DNA of 64,000 nucleotides from an uncultured Alphaproteobacteria bacterium (GTDB lineage Bacteria > Pseudomonadota > Alphaproteobacteria > HIMB59 > GCA-002718135): NCBI GenBank assembly GCA_902613275.1, contig CACMGM010000003.1, positions 34,513 through 98,512 of the forward strand. The letters are read 5' to 3'. The notes beneath the pieces are model-generated. The model was not told the DNA's origin, ran no database searches, and saw only the letters and a program-made list of their open reading frames with translations. Positions 17,085-26,680 of the stretch are shown here, piece by piece. Both the position numbers and the translations under genes were made by a program. Every line of letters starts with the position of its first letter. Position 1 is the stretch's first letter.

Positions 17085-17825
17085 ATGAATTCAAAAGATA
17101 AAATCGTATACATTACCAATTGGATTAAAGATTACGCTGAATCCATAAATAATAATCCAACTACACTAGTAATAGGAGTGTCAGGAGGAGTTGACTCAGC
17201 TCTTACTAGCACCTTATGTGCTCAAACTGGTTTAAAAACTATAGCTGTTTCAATGCCTATTAAGCAAAATTTATCACAACATGATTTAAGTTTAAGACAT
17301 TTAGAATTTTTAGAGCAAAATTACCCAAATGTAGAAACAAAAATAATCGAGCTAGATAATGTTTTTAAAACATTTCAAAATACGATGCAAAATTTTGATA
17401 GTGAGTTAGCTTTTGCAAATTCTAGATCTAGACTAAGAATGGTAACTCTATACCAAATAGCTCAAAGTAATAATGGTATAGTTGTTGGTACTGGAAATAA
17501 AGTTGAAGATTTTGGTGTTGGATTTTATACAAAATATGGTGATGGAGGCGTAGATATATCGCCAATAGCAGATTGTACTAAAACTGAGGTGTGGGAATTA
17601 GCCGAAGAAATTGGGGTTATAAAAGATATTATTAGCGCAGCACCGACAGATGGTTTATGGGATGATAGTAGAAATGATGAAAGCCAGCTTGGTCTTTCAT
17701 ATAAGCAATTAGAAGAAGCAATGGATAATAAGTCTAGTGAATATTACAGTAGATACGAAGAAATTAGAAAGCCAAATCTTCATAAGATGAAACCTATTCC
17801 CGTTTGCGAAATTCCTAAAGAATAA
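17085..17825 (+). CDS. nadE: NH3-dependent NAD synthetase
   Basis: 246 residues, the ammonia-dependent form without the N-terminal glutaminase. The PP-loop 'GVSGGVDSALT' binds ATP, and 'GTGNKVEDFGVGFYTKYGDGG' is the family's second conserved block (shown here to its 21st residue only as positions around 144-165). It amidates nicotinic acid adenine dinucleotide to NAD. It lies one base before gltX and is probably co-transcribed with it. The nadK gene for NADP synthesis is elsewhere in this window (27058-27816). Confidence 0.93.
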   Translation: MNSKDKIVYITNWIKDYAESINNNPTTLVIGVSGGVDSALTSTLCAQTGLKTIAVSMPIKQNLSQHDLSLRHLEFLEQNYPNVETKIIELDNVFKTFQNTMQNFDSELAFANSRSRLRMVTLYQIAQSNNGIVVGTGNKVEDFGVGFYTKYGDGGVDISPIADCTKTEVWELAEEIGVIKDIISAAPTDGLWDDSRNDESQLGLSYKQLEEAMDNKSSEYYSRYEEIRKPNLHKMKPIPVCEIPKE

Positions 17826-17826
17826 T

Positions 17827-19161
17827 ATGAAGTGTAGGTTCGCTCCTAGCCCTACAGGAAAAATACATATCGGTAATGCTAGATCAGCAATTTTGAATTG
17901 GATTTTTTGTCAAAAAAATCAAGGTGAGTTTGTATTAAGAATTGATGATACTGATGCCAATAGGAGTTCTAAAGAATTTGAGACAAGTATCAAAGATGAT
18001 CTTAAATGGCTTGGATTAAATTGGAGTTACACTTTTAATCAGTCCTCTAGACAACATATTTACAATGAGAAAATCCAAATTCTAAAACAAAAGAAAAGAC
18101 TTTATCCATGTTTTGAAACAGAAGAGGAATTAGCTTTAAAGAAAAAATCTTTGTTATCATCTGGGAAACCACCTATTTATGATAGATCATCATTAAATCT
18201 AAGTGATGAAGAAGTAGAAAAAAAAATAGAATCAGGAATCCAACCCCATTGGAGATTCAAATTAGATCATGAAAATATTAGTTGGAAAGATATTATTAAA
18301 GGAGATGTTTCATTTAATGCAAAAAATTTGAGTGATCCTGTTTTAATTAGAGCTGATGGAACATTGTTATACCATTTACCTTCAGTCATTGATGATATTG
18401 AAGAAAAAATTACACATATTATTAGAGGGGAGGATCACATAGCTAATACTGCCTATCATATTCAAATTTTTAAAGCTCTTGAATCTTCTATTCCATCATT
18501 TGCTCATCATCCATTCTTAGTTGATGAAACTGGTAAGGGTTTTAGCAAAAGACTTGGAAGTCTTTCAATTGAAAATTTTAGAGACGAAGGATATGAAAAT
18601 ATATCGTTACTTAATTATTTTCTTTTTATTGGTTCGAGCAGTAATATTGATCCAATCAAAGATTTAAATGAAATAGTAAAAAAATTTGATATTCAAAGCT
18701 TATCTAGATCTTCTGCTAAATTTTCAATTGAATCCTTAAGAAATCTTAATGAAAATACCATTAAATTATTTAGTTATAATGAGATTAGTCATAAGTTAAA
18801 AAATATAAAATCAAATTTTCAAAAAGAGAGTTTTTGGCGTTTTATTAAAAATAATATTTCATTTATTAAACAAGCTAAAGAATGGGAAGAAATAATTACA
18901 AAAATAAATAATGCTAAAGATTTAAATATTGATGATAATTTTATTAATACGGCAGTTGATGAATTACCCGAGGATCCTTTTGATGAAACAACATGGGATC
19001 ATTGGACATCAAAAATTAACAAAAAAACTGGGCTCAAAGGAAAAGATTTATTTATGCCTTTGAGGTTGATTTTGACAGGAAAATCTCATGGACCCGAATT
19101 AAAATATCTACTACCATTATTTGATAGAGACGAAATCTTGCAAAAACTTGGAAAAATCTAG
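17827..19161 (+). CDS. gltX: Glutamate-tRNA ligase
   Basis: 444 residues of class I aminoacyl-tRNA synthetase. 'FAPSPTGKIHIGNAR' at the N-terminus contains the HIGH-type motif, and 'KGFSKRLG' is the KMSKS-type motif. It is long enough for the discriminating catalytic core plus the alpha-helical anticodon-binding domain. Alphaproteobacteria often have two GltX paralogues, one of which charges tRNA-Gln for later amidation; which one this is cannot be told from the sequence alone. It starts one base after nadE. Confidence 0.93.
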   Translation: MKCRFAPSPTGKIHIGNARSAILNWIFCQKNQGEFVLRIDDTDANRSSKEFETSIKDDLKWLGLNWSYTFNQSSRQHIYNEKIQILKQKKRLYPCFETEEELALKKKSLLSSGKPPIYDRSSLNLSDEEVEKKIESGIQPHWRFKLDHENISWKDIIKGDVSFNAKNLSDPVLIRADGTLLYHLPSVIDDIEEKITHIIRGEDHIANTAYHIQIFKALESSIPSFAHHPFLVDETGKGFSKRLGSLSIENFRDEGYENISLLNYFLFIGSSSNIDPIKDLNEIVKKFDIQSLSRSSAKFSIESLRNLNENTIKLFSYNEISHKLKNIKSNFQKESFWRFIKNNISFIKQAKEWEEIITKINNAKDLNIDDNFINTAVDELPEDPFDETTWDHWTSKINKKTGLKGKDLFMPLRLILTGKSHGPELKYLLPLFDRDEILQKLGKI

Positions 19162-19199
19162 TAAATTTAAATTTATACTCTATTAGCGATCTAGTAATT

Positions 19200-20786
19200 A
19201 TGGAAGATAAAGTATATTTATTCGATACCACACTTAGAGATGGTCAGCAAACAACAGGAGTTAATTTTTCTGTTAGTGACAAAATGAATATATCTCAACA
19301 TCTTGATGATTTAGGAATAGATTACATTGAAGGTGGATGGCCGGGAGCAAATCCTACTGATAATGATTTTTTTTCAAGAAATACAAAATTTTCAAAAAGT
19401 AAATTAACTGCCTTTGGTATGACAAGAAGACCAGGGAGAAGTGCAGATAACGATCCAGGATTAAATGCAATTATTAATTCAAGCGCAAGTTGTGTTTGTA
19501 TTGTAGGTAAATCATCATCATTTCACGTAAAAAATGCTTTAGAAATATCTGAAGATGAAAATTTAAAAATGATCAGTGATAGTATTCAATCAATAAAAAA
19601 TAAAAACAAAGAGTCAATTTTTGATGCAGAACATTTTTTTGATGGCTTTAAAGAAAATAAAGAGTTTGCATTGAATTGTATTAAAGCAGCGTATGAGGCT
19701 GGTGCAAGATGGGTTGTTCTTTGTGATACAAATGGGGGAACTCTTCCAGATGAAATTTACAATATTGTTTCAGAAGTAGTAAAAGTTATACCAGGTCAAA
19801 ATGTTGGTATACATGCTCACAATGATACTGATAATGCAGTTGCAAATGCATTAGCAGCTATTAATGCTGGAGCAAGACAGATACAAGGAACGATTAACGG
19901 TTTAGGAGAAAGATGTGGAAATACTAATTTAATTTCCTTAATTCCATCTTTGGTTTTAAAAACAAAATATAAAACAAATATTCCAAAAGATAAATTAAAA
20001 AATTTAATTCATATTTCTAGAACATTAAATGATATTCTTAACATGCCTTCAAGAAAAAATGCTCCATATGTTGGAGATCATGCTTTTTCTCATAAAGGTG
20101 GATTGCATGCATCTGCAATAGAAAAAAATTCTTCAACATATGAACATATTGAACCAGAATTAGTTGGTAATTCTAGAAACGTCGTAATTTCTAATCAGGC
20201 AGGAAGATCTAATATATTAAATCAGTTAAATAAGATTAATATTGATCTACCTAAAAATGAAATCAACAATATCTTGCAGATTATCAAGGAAAAAGAATCA
20301 GAAGGATATTCATTTGATACTGCTTTAGCTAGTTTTGAGCTATTAGTAAGACGTCATCTTGGTCATTTTGAGGATTTTTATAATTTAGAAAAATTTAGAG
20401 TCACAGATGAAAGAAGATGGAATGCAAAAGGTGAAATTGTTACTGAAGCAGAGGCTACGGTATTTTTAAAAGTTAAAGATTCAAATATGATGACAGTAGG
20501 TACTGGAAATGGTCCAGTAAATGCTATTGATAGTGCATTAAGAAAAGCCCTAATTGATTATTATCCTAATCTCAAAGATTTAAAGTTAACTGATTACAAG
20601 GTTATGATTCTTTCATCAGAAAAAGGCACTGGTGCTATCACAAGAGTTTTAATTGAATCATCTGATTCCACTAATACACATTGGACAACTATTGGTGTAT
20701 CTCCAAATATTATTGATGCATCTTACAGTGCTATTTTTGATAGCATTACTTTTAAGCTATTAAATGATTTAAAGAATAAAAATTGA
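19200..20786 (+). CDS. cimA: (R)-citramalate synthase
   Basis: 528 residues, the length of CimA and of LeuA-type enzymes. The N-terminal 'LFDTTLRDGQQTTGVNFS' is the catalytic TIM-barrel start, 'HAHNDTDNAVANAL' holds metal ligands, and 'NGLGERCGN' follows; the C-terminal third is the LeuA allosteric dimer domain. The double Gln in 'DGQQTTGV', where isopropylmalate synthases have 'DGEQ.PG', supports citramalate synthase. It makes citramalate from pyruvate and acetyl-CoA, a threonine-independent entry to isoleucine. The next gene starts within its stop codon. Confidence 0.9.
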   Translation: MEDKVYLFDTTLRDGQQTTGVNFSVSDKMNISQHLDDLGIDYIEGGWPGANPTDNDFFSRNTKFSKSKLTAFGMTRRPGRSADNDPGLNAIINSSASCVCIVGKSSSFHVKNALEISEDENLKMISDSIQSIKNKNKESIFDAEHFFDGFKENKEFALNCIKAAYEAGARWVVLCDTNGGTLPDEIYNIVSEVVKVIPGQNVGIHAHNDTDNAVANALAAINAGARQIQGTINGLGERCGNTNLISLIPSLVLKTKYKTNIPKDKLKNLIHISRTLNDILNMPSRKNAPYVGDHAFSHKGGLHASAIEKNSSTYEHIEPELVGNSRNVVISNQAGRSNILNQLNKINIDLPKNEINNILQIIKEKESEGYSFDTALASFELLVRRHLGHFEDFYNLEKFRVTDERRWNAKGEIVTEAEATVFLKVKDSNMMTVGTGNGPVNAIDSALRKALIDYYPNLKDLKLTDYKVMILSSEKGTGAITRVLIESSDSTNTHWTTIGVSPNIIDASYSAIFDSITFKLLNDLKNKN

Positions 20787-21493
20787 CTCCAAAAAACCCA
20801 AGCATAATTTTAGTTAGACCACAACTTCCTGAAAATATTGGAATGGTTGCTCGTGTTATGCACAACTTTGGTTTAAAAGATCTAATTGTTGTTTCGCCAA
20901 GAGATAAATGGTTAAACAATAAATCAATAAATGCAGCAAAAAAAGCAACGAAAATTATTAAGAATATTAAGGTTTATGATGATTTAGAAATTGCACTTTC
21001 TAATTTTTCTTATGTTGTGGCCACAACCAATAGAAGAAGATATTTGGAAAAAAATTCTACTAACGATTTTAAATTCATTAAAAGACAAATTATTGTTAAT
21101 AAAAAAACAGCAATACTTTTTGGCCCTGAAAATTCAGGACTTTCAAATGAGGATTTGAGATTATCTGATATTATTTTTACTATTGAAACAAGTAGTAAAA
21201 GTAATTCATTAAACCTTTCTCATGCAGTTACTGTTTTAAGTCATAAATTATTTGAATTGAATAATTTAAAAATAACTAACTCTATTTCAATTGAAAAACA
21301 TAATATTAGTAAATATCAATTATCTAAATTCTTAAATTATGTGATTGAGAAACTAGAAAATAAAAAATTTTTTACACCAAGTGAAAAAAAAGAAAGTATG
21401 AAAAATAATATTTATAGTATTTTCACAAAAATCCCTCTTACAAAGAAAGAATTGCAGACATTATGGGGAATTACTAAAAAACTTAATAAATAA
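20783..21493 (+). CDS. trmJ: SpoU-family RNA 2'-O-methyltransferase (TrmJ-like)
   Basis: 236 residues. 'LVRPQLPENIGMVARVMHNFG' at the N-terminus (fragment 'PENIGMVAR'), 'LFGPENSGLSNEDL' and 'SLNLSHAV' are the three SPOUT-knot motifs for SAM and RNA binding. In characterised bacteria TrmJ methylates position 32 in the anticodon loop of several tRNAs. The start is a TTG at 20783 that overlaps the cimA stop by four bases; no ATG is available upstream in frame without entering cimA deeply, and the family N-terminus begins here. Confidence 0.88.
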   Translation: MTPKNPSIILVRPQLPENIGMVARVMHNFGLKDLIVVSPRDKWLNNKSINAAKKATKIIKNIKVYDDLEIALSNFSYVVATTNRRRYLEKNSTNDFKFIKRQIIVNKKTAILFGPENSGLSNEDLRLSDIIFTIETSSKSNSLNLSHAVTVLSHKLFELNNLKITNSISIEKHNISKYQLSKFLNYVIEKLENKKFFTPSEKKESMKNNIYSIFTKIPLTKKELQTLWGITKKLNK

Positions 21494-21516
21494 GCCAAAA
21501 ATTGAGTATATTAAAT

Positions 21517-21551
21517 TTGACATAGGACTTTAAATCACTATATACCCCTCA
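21517..21551 (+). promoter_or_regulatory. Sigma70-type promoter of rpsD, immediately before the start codon
   Basis: A perfect -35 TTGACA (21517-21522) and a -10 TATATA (21539-21544) are separated by 16 bases. Transcription would begin near 21551, about six bases before the ATG at 21557. The bases between ('CCCCTCATAATA') contain no Shine-Dalgarno site, so the message is predicted to be almost leaderless. Confidence 0.7.
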
Positions 21552-21556
21552 TAATA

Positions 21557-22177
21557 ATGACAAAAAGACACAACGCTAAATATAAAATTGATAGAAGGTT
21601 AGGTGTTAACTTGTGGGGGAGACCTAAAAGCCCTTTTAATAGAAGAAACTCAAAGCCTGGTCAGCATGGTGTACAGGGACAAAGAAAGAAACTATCAGAT
21701 TATGGAAATCAGTTATTTGCTAAGCAAAAACTTAAGTTTTATTACGGTGATTTAACTGAAAGACAATTTAGGAATATTTTTAAAAAAGCTTCCAATATTA
21801 AAGGTGATACAAGTCAGATTTTAATTGAACTTTTAGAAAGAAGATTAGATGCTACAGTCTATAGAATGAAATTTGTACCTACAATTTTTTCAGCAAGACA
21901 GTTAGTTAATCATGGTCATGTAAAGGTCAATGGAAAGAGAGTTAACATTCCATCTTATAGTGTTAGCGATGGAGATGAGATCTCAATAAGAGATAAAAGT
22001 AAAGATATTAACTTAATTGTAGAATCAGTTAGTTCTCAAGAAAGAGAAATTCCAGAATACTTAGAATTTGATGTAAAAGAGTTGAAAGGTCGTTTTTTAA
22101 GAGCGCCTCTAATTCATGATGTTCCTTATCCTGTAACTATGGAACCTAATTTAGTTATTGAGTATTATTCAAGATAA
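21557..22177 (+). CDS. rpsD: 30S ribosomal protein S4
   Basis: 206 residues, full length. '[14 protein letters not shown]', '[11 protein letters not shown]' and the S4 RNA-binding domain '[12 protein letters not shown]' with '[17 protein letters not shown]' are clear. It nucleates 30S assembly and in E. coli also represses its own operon. Here it is a single gene, not in the alpha operon, with its own strong promoter. Its last 23 bases overlap the convergent rarD gene. Confidence 0.97.
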   Translation: MTKRHNAKYKIDRRLGVNLWGRPKSPFNRRNSKPGQHGVQGQRKKLSDYGNQLFAKQKLKFYYGDLTERQFRNIFKKASNIKGDTSQILIELLERRLDATVYRMKFVPTIFSARQLVNHGHVKVNGKRVNIPSYSVSDGDEISIRDKSKDINLIVESVSSQEREIPEYLEFDVKELKGRFLRAPLIHDVPYPVTMEPNLVIEYYSR

Positions 22178-23054
22178 TTTCTTTTTTATAACTATCATAA
22201 ATATAAATTATTATTCCTATCCAAATAATTATAAATGATATTAACTTAATTTGTAAAATTTCTTCATTAAGAATAAATACTGAAGTTATAAAATGAAATG
22301 TTGGTGCTAAGTAAAATAAAACTCCAGCTAGACCTAATTGAATAAATTTTAAGCCCAAATTAAAAAATAATAATGGAAAAATTGTTACAGCTCCTGTTAG
22401 AATTAAAAATAATGATGTCTTAAAATCAATACTAAAGATACTATTTTCATTTTGCCAAAATAAATAAACTAAGTAGGGGGTAGATATTAAAGATATTATG
22501 AAAGTCTCATATAGTAAGCCAATTGGGGGATTAACATTAACTTGTTTTCTTAATAATCCATATATTGCCCATGAGGTTCCAATCCAAATTATTAAGAATG
22601 GAAATTGATTTAAATTAATAAATAAGAATAATATACCTGATAACATAAAACATACAGATGCAAATTTAGGCTTAGTTATTTTCTCATTTAAAAAAAAATA
22701 ACCAAGAACAATACTTATCATTGGAGTAATGAAGTAACCCATTGATGCATCCTGAACTCTTTCTTGTCCTACAGAATAAATAAAACCTGCCCAGTTACCT
22801 GCAATAAGAAAAGCTGTAATTGTTAAAATAAAAATTCTTTTTCTAGATTTAAATATTTCAATAAAATCACTTATGTTTGAAATTAAAATTAATAATAAAA
22901 ATAAAAAAATAAATGACCAGAAACCTCTGTGAGCTACAACCTCAATAGTCTCAACGTGATTTAATTCATTAAAATAAAGTGGTTGTGGAAGCCCCCAAAA
23001 AATTGCCGCAATACAGGAAAATATTACACCTTTAGAAAATTTATTATTTAACAA
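22155..23054 (-). CDS. rarD: RarD-like EamA-family membrane transporter
   Basis: 299 residues with about ten hydrophobic helices. The N-terminal '[20 protein letters not shown]' and 'HRGFWSF' are typical of RarD proteins of the drug/metabolite transporter superfamily, with 'GYFITPM' later. It sits in the inner membrane; substrates of RarD are not firmly established. Its start lies one base after the glutaredoxin gene's end, suggesting co-transcription with grxD and bolA. Its C-terminus overlaps rpsD by 23 bases. Confidence 0.88.
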   Translation of the reverse strand: MLNNKFSKGVIFSCIAAIFWGLPQPLYFNELNHVETIEVVAHRGFWSFIFLFLLLILISNISDFIEIFKSRKRIFILTITAFLIAGNWAGFIYSVGQERVQDASMGYFITPMISIVLGYFFLNEKITKPKFASVCFMLSGILFLFINLNQFPFLIIWIGTSWAIYGLLRKQVNVNPPIGLLYETFIISLISTPYLVYLFWQNENSIFSIDFKTSLFLILTGAVTIFPLLFFNLGLKFIQLGLAGVLFYLAPTFHFITSVFILNEEILQIKLISFIIIWIGIIIYIYDSYKKEIILNNTQ

Positions 23055-23055
23055 T

Positions 23056-23397
23056 CTAGGACGGGTTTACGTCTATTCCATTTGTATTGAATAATTCTAA
23101 TAATTCACCACTTTCAAACATTTCAGTTATGATATCACACCCGCCTATAAATTCTTTCTTAACATAAAGTTGTGGTATGGTTGGCCAATTAGAATATATT
23201 TTAATACCTTCTCTCATTTCATCACTCTCTAACACATTCACACTTCCAAATTTAACACCTACTTTATTTAATATTTCAACTACTCTTGCAGAAAATCCAC
23301 ACATTGGAAATACGGGGGTACCCTTCATGAAAAGCATTACATCATTAGAGTTAATTTCATTTTCTATATTTTGAGATACATGGTCGTTATTATTCAT
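23056..23397 (-). CDS. grxD: Monothiol glutaredoxin (Grx4 type)
   Basis: 113 residues. The active site is 'MCGFS' with Cys33, the CGFS signature of monothiol glutaredoxins that bind and transfer [2Fe-2S] clusters with glutathione. 'NWPTIPQLYV' and 'EFIGGCDI' complete the glutathione site. The BolA-family gene lies two bases upstream; CGFS-glutaredoxin and BolA form heterodimers that sense or deliver iron-sulfur clusters, so this pair is a functional unit. Confidence 0.95.
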   Translation of the reverse strand: MNNNDHVSQNIENEINSNDVMLFMKGTPVFPMCGFSARVVEILNKVGVKFGSVNVLESDEMREGIKIYSNWPTIPQLYVKKEFIGGCDIITEMFESGELLELFNTNGIDVNPS

Positions 23398-23399
23398 TA

Positions 23400-23630
23400 T
23401 TACTCCGATACAGTTTTTAGCTTAAGTGCGTGCAAATCACTACCCATTTTACCATTAAAAGCATCATAAACCATCTTATGTTGTTCTACTCTTGTTTTTC
23501 CAGAAAAAGATTTTGATGTTACTGTAGCGCTGTAATGATCACCATCTCCTTTAAGATCTTCAATTTCAACAGTTGCATCTGGTATAGCTTCTTTAATAAA
23601 TTGCTTAATTTGTTCAACAGTCATTGGCAT
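23400..23630 (-). CDS. BolA-family protein (IbaG/BolA-like)
   Basis: 76 residues with the BolA fold. 'DGDHYSATVTSKSFSGKTRVEQHKMVY' (quoted only in part: 'SFSGKTRVEQHKMVY') contains the conserved His used for cluster binding with glutaredoxin, and 'MGSDLHALKL' is the C-terminal family motif. It is encoded just before the CGFS glutaredoxin, its usual partner. The start is ATG 23630; an in-frame ATG two codons later is also possible. Confidence 0.92.
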   Translation of the reverse strand: MPMTVEQIKQFIKEAIPDATVEIEDLKGDGDHYSATVTSKSFSGKTRVEQHKMVYDAFNGKMGSDLHALKLKTVSE

Positions 23631-23667
23631 ACCTATAAAATAGTTCAGATATTAGTAAAAATAAAGA

Positions 23668-24960
23668 TTATTTAATTTTATTTTTAAAAATCCAATCTAT
23701 TTTCTTTAGATCATTATCATCTTTAATGATTTTCATGATTTCTTTTGAATTTAATATTTTATTTAATTCTTTATTTTTTTGAAAAACTTGGGAAAAATTC
23801 TTATTATTATTCCATGTTTCCATGGCACTTTCTTGAACAATTTTATAAGCTTGTTGTCTTTTCAGTCCTTTTTCAATTAATTTTAACATAATATTGTGAG
23901 TTCTATGTAAGCCTCCAAGCATATTCAAATTTTTCAACATATTTTTTGGATAGACTTTTAAATTCTTCATAATTCCATTTAAACGATTCAGTGCAAAATC
24001 AGTTGCAATTGTAATATCTGGAGTCATAATTCTTTCAACACTAGAATGGCTAATATCTCTTTCGTGCCAAAGTACGACATTTTCTAGAGAAGGTATTACA
24101 CCACTTCTAATATATCGTGAAATACCTGTTAAGTTCTCACTCAATACCGGATTACGTTTGTGAGGCATTGCAGAAGAACCTTTTTGGTTAGAAGAAAAAC
24201 TTTCTTCAACTTCTAATACCTCTGTTTTTTGTAGATTTCGAATTTCCACTGCAAATCTCTCAATAGAAGATGCTAAAATTCCTAGTACTGAGAAAAAATA
24301 CGCATGCCTGTCTCTTGGAATTACTTGAGTTGATACATCTTCAGAATTTAGTTTAAGTTTTTTTGCTACATAATCTTGAACTCGTGGGTCTATAGAATTA
24401 AATGTTCCAACAGGCCCAGAAATAGCACAAACAGATATTTCGTTGATCGCCTGATCAAGTCTTTCTAAATTTCTTTTAAACTCAAAATAAAAGGAAGATA
24501 ATTTTAATCCAAAAGTAATAGGTTCAGCATGTATACCATGACTTCTCCCAATCATTAATGTGTCTTTATATTTCTTGGATTTGATTTTTAAACTTTGAAT
24601 ACATTCTACTAAGCTTTTTCTTATTATTTCAGAGGTTTGCTTTAGTTGTACAGAAAATGAAGTATCAATAATATCACTTGATGTTACACCAAAATGAAAA
24701 TACTTTGATGAGTCGCCAATATATTTGCTTACATTATTAATATATGCAACAACATCATGTTTTGTTTCTTTTTCAATTTTTTCTATTTCTTTAATATTAA
24801 ATTTTGCTTTATTTCTTATTTCTTTTGATGCTTTTTTTGGAATAACGCCAAGCATTGCTTGTTTTTCTGCAATCAAACACTCAATCTCTGTCCAAATTGT
24901 AAATTTATTTTCTAATGACCAAATCTTTTCAATTTTAGGTCTATTATATCTAGGTATCAT
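23668..24960 (-). CDS. purB: Adenylosuccinate lyase
   Basis: 430 residues of the fumarase/aspartase superfamily. The signature 'GSSAMPHKRNP' is the flexible catalytic loop with the active Ser, 'SSDIIDT' and 'GRSHGIHAEP' carry other active-site residues. It acts twice in purine synthesis, making AICAR and AMP with release of fumarate. The C-terminal domain matches the typical 430-residue alphaproteobacterial form. It follows map on the same strand with nine bases between them. Confidence 0.95.
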   Translation of the reverse strand: MIPRYNRPKIEKIWSLENKFTIWTEIECLIAEKQAMLGVIPKKASKEIRNKAKFNIKEIEKIEKETKHDVVAYINNVSKYIGDSSKYFHFGVTSSDIIDTSFSVQLKQTSEIIRKSLVECIQSLKIKSKKYKDTLMIGRSHGIHAEPITFGLKLSSFYFEFKRNLERLDQAINEISVCAISGPVGTFNSIDPRVQDYVAKKLKLNSEDVSTQVIPRDRHAYFFSVLGILASSIERFAVEIRNLQKTEVLEVEESFSSNQKGSSAMPHKRNPVLSENLTGISRYIRSGVIPSLENVVLWHERDISHSSVERIMTPDITIATDFALNRLNGIMKNLKVYPKNMLKNLNMLGGLHRTHNIMLKLIEKGLKRQQAYKIVQESAMETWNNNKNFSQVFQKNKELNKILNSKEIMKIIKDDNDLKKIDWIFKNKIK

Positions 24961-24969
24961 TTTTTCTAC

Positions 24970-25764
24970 TTATACATCCTTTATTGGAAAAGCTGTATTA
25001 TTTTTAGATAATGTAAATATTTCATTTCCTTCTTCTGTTATTCCAATTGTATGCTCGAATTGAGCAGATAAAGATTTATCTTTTGTTACAGCTGTCCATC
25101 CATCATTTAATATTTTTGTTTGCCATCCACCTAAATTAATCATTGGTTCAATTGTTAAAAACATCCCAGGTTCTAACATTGGTCCCTCACCTGGTTCTCC
25201 AAAGTGTAAAATACTAGGTGGAGTATGAAATTCTTTTCCAATTCCATGACCACAAAAATCTCTTACTACAGAATAACCTTTTCCTTCTGCAAGTTTCTGA
25301 ATTTTATTTCCTATATCACCAATATGCTTACCAGGTTTAGCTTCACTAATACCAATTAATAAAGATTCATAAGTTATTTTCAAAAATTCATAATTTTTTT
25401 TATTTGTCTTGCCTGCTACAAACATTCTCGAACTATCACCATGCCAACCATTTAGAATAACCGTTACATCTACATTTACTATATCGCCATCAGATAGAAT
25501 TTTTCTTTCAGAAGGAATTCCATGACAAACAACATGATTAACAGATGTACAAACTGATTTTGGAAAACCTTTGTAATTTAAAGGAGCTGGTATTGCTTTG
25601 TTTTGAATTATTTGATCATGACATATATCATTTATTTCTTGAGTACTTATACCTGGAACAATCTTTTCATTTAAAGAATCTAGAACATCAGCAGCTAATG
25701 AACCAGCCTCCCTCATGCCCTCAAAATCTTTTTTCGTATGTATTGGGATATTGTTGTTTCTCAT
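24970..25764 (-). CDS. map: Methionine aminopeptidase, type I
   Basis: 264 residues. Metal ligands are visible in 'VDVTVILNGWHGDSSRMF' (two Asp), 'GHGIGKEFHTPP' (His), 'LTIEPMI' (Glu) and 'QFEHTIGI' (Glu). It removes the initiator methionine from nascent proteins. There is no N-terminal zinc-finger extension, so it is the ordinary bacterial type Ia. It is divergent from the CinA-like gene with a 57-base spacer. Confidence 0.96.
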   Translation of the reverse strand: MRNNNIPIHTKKDFEGMREAGSLAADVLDSLNEKIVPGISTQEINDICHDQIIQNKAIPAPLNYKGFPKSVCTSVNHVVCHGIPSERKILSDGDIVNVDVTVILNGWHGDSSRMFVAGKTNKKNYEFLKITYESLLIGISEAKPGKHIGDIGNKIQKLAEGKGYSVVRDFCGHGIGKEFHTPPSILHFGEPGEGPMLEPGMFLTIEPMINLGGWQTKILNDGWTAVTKDKSLSAQFEHTIGITEEGNEIFTLSKNNTAFPIKDV

Positions 25765-25821
25765 TTAAAAAATAATTACTTACGATTAATAAATAATATA
25801 TAGAAAATATCAATTAATCAT

Positions 25822-26568
25822 ATGAGTTCTTTTACTGCAGGAGTTATTGTTATTGGTGATGAAATACTTTCTGGTAGAACTCAAGATACAAACTCAAATT
25901 ATATTGCAAAAAAATTATTGGAAGCTGGTATTAAGTTAGAAGAAGTTATTGTTATTCAGGATGATAAAAAAACAATAATAGAAAACGTATTAAAATATAG
26001 CTCAAAATATTCTTATGTTTTTACAACTGGGGGAATTGGACCAACTCATGATGATATCACTTCAGAAAGTATATCTGCAGCCTTTAATTTACAATATGAA
26101 ACAAATAAAATGGCTTTTAAGATTCTTGAAAATTATTATCCAAAAGGTGAATTTAATGAAAGCAGGCAAAGGATGGCCAAAATTCCATTTGGTTCAGAGC
26201 TTATTTTAAATCCAATGACCGCTGCACCAGGATTTATTGTAAAAAATATCTATGTTTTACCCGGTGTGCCAGAAATAATGCAAGTTATGTTTGAGGAATT
26301 AATGAAAAAAATTAACAAAGGTGAACCAAAACTTGTTACAACAATTAATACTAATTTATACGAAAGTAAAATTGCAAAAAATTTAAAAAATATTCAAAAC
26401 AATTATACAAATGCATCAATCGGTAGTTACCCATATTTTAATCTTGCAGCTAAAACAGGTGGTGTTAACATAGTTGTTTCATCATGGGATATGAAATCTA
26501 TCCAACCAATAGTTGATGATATAACTAAGATGATTGAATTAAATGGTGGAAAAAGTTCTATAGTTTGA
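25822..26568 (+). CDS. CinA-like molybdopterin-binding (MoCF) domain protein
   Basis: 248 residues comprising only the N-terminal MoaB/MogA-like domain of CinA. 'IGDEILSGRTQDTNSNYIA', 'TGGIGPTHDDITSESIS' and 'LPGVPEIMQVMF' are its hallmarks. The C-terminal nicotinamide-nucleotide amidase domain (PncC) of full CinA is absent. In related proteins this domain has ADP-ribose/NMN-related pyrophosphatase activity. The gene lies upstream of tRNA-Leu. A role in NAD salvage is inferred from the family, not shown here. Confidence 0.88.
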   Translation: MSSFTAGVIVIGDEILSGRTQDTNSNYIAKKLLEAGIKLEEVIVIQDDKKTIIENVLKYSSKYSYVFTTGGIGPTHDDITSESISAAFNLQYETNKMAFKILENYYPKGEFNESRQRMAKIPFGSELILNPMTAAPGFIVKNIYVLPGVPEIMQVMFEELMKKINKGEPKLVTTINTNLYESKIAKNLKNIQNNYTNASIGSYPYFNLAAKTGGVNIVVSSWDMKSIQPIVDDITKMIELNGGKSSIV

Positions 26569-26584
26569 TATTAGTCCAAAATTA

Positions 26585-26669
26585 GGCCTCGTGGTGGAAT
26601 GGTAGACACAAAGGACTTAAAATCCTTGCCCTTTTGGGAGTGCCGGTTCAAGTCCGGCCGAGGCTACCA
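26585..26669 (+). tRNA. tRNA-Leu (anticodon UAA)
   Basis: 85 bases including an encoded CCA (26667-26669). The acceptor stem GGCCTCG pairs with CGAGGCT through a terminal G-U, as in E. coli tRNA-Leu(UAA). The D-arm 'GGTGGAATGGTAGACAC', the anticodon stem-loop with loop CTTAAAA (anticodon TAA), a long variable arm 'GCCCTTTTGGGAGT' typical of class II tRNAs and the T-loop 'GGTTCAAGTCC' are all present. It reads UUA and UUG, the dominant leucine codons in this AT-rich genome. Confidence 0.97.
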
Positions 26670-26680
26670 ATCTCTAAATT

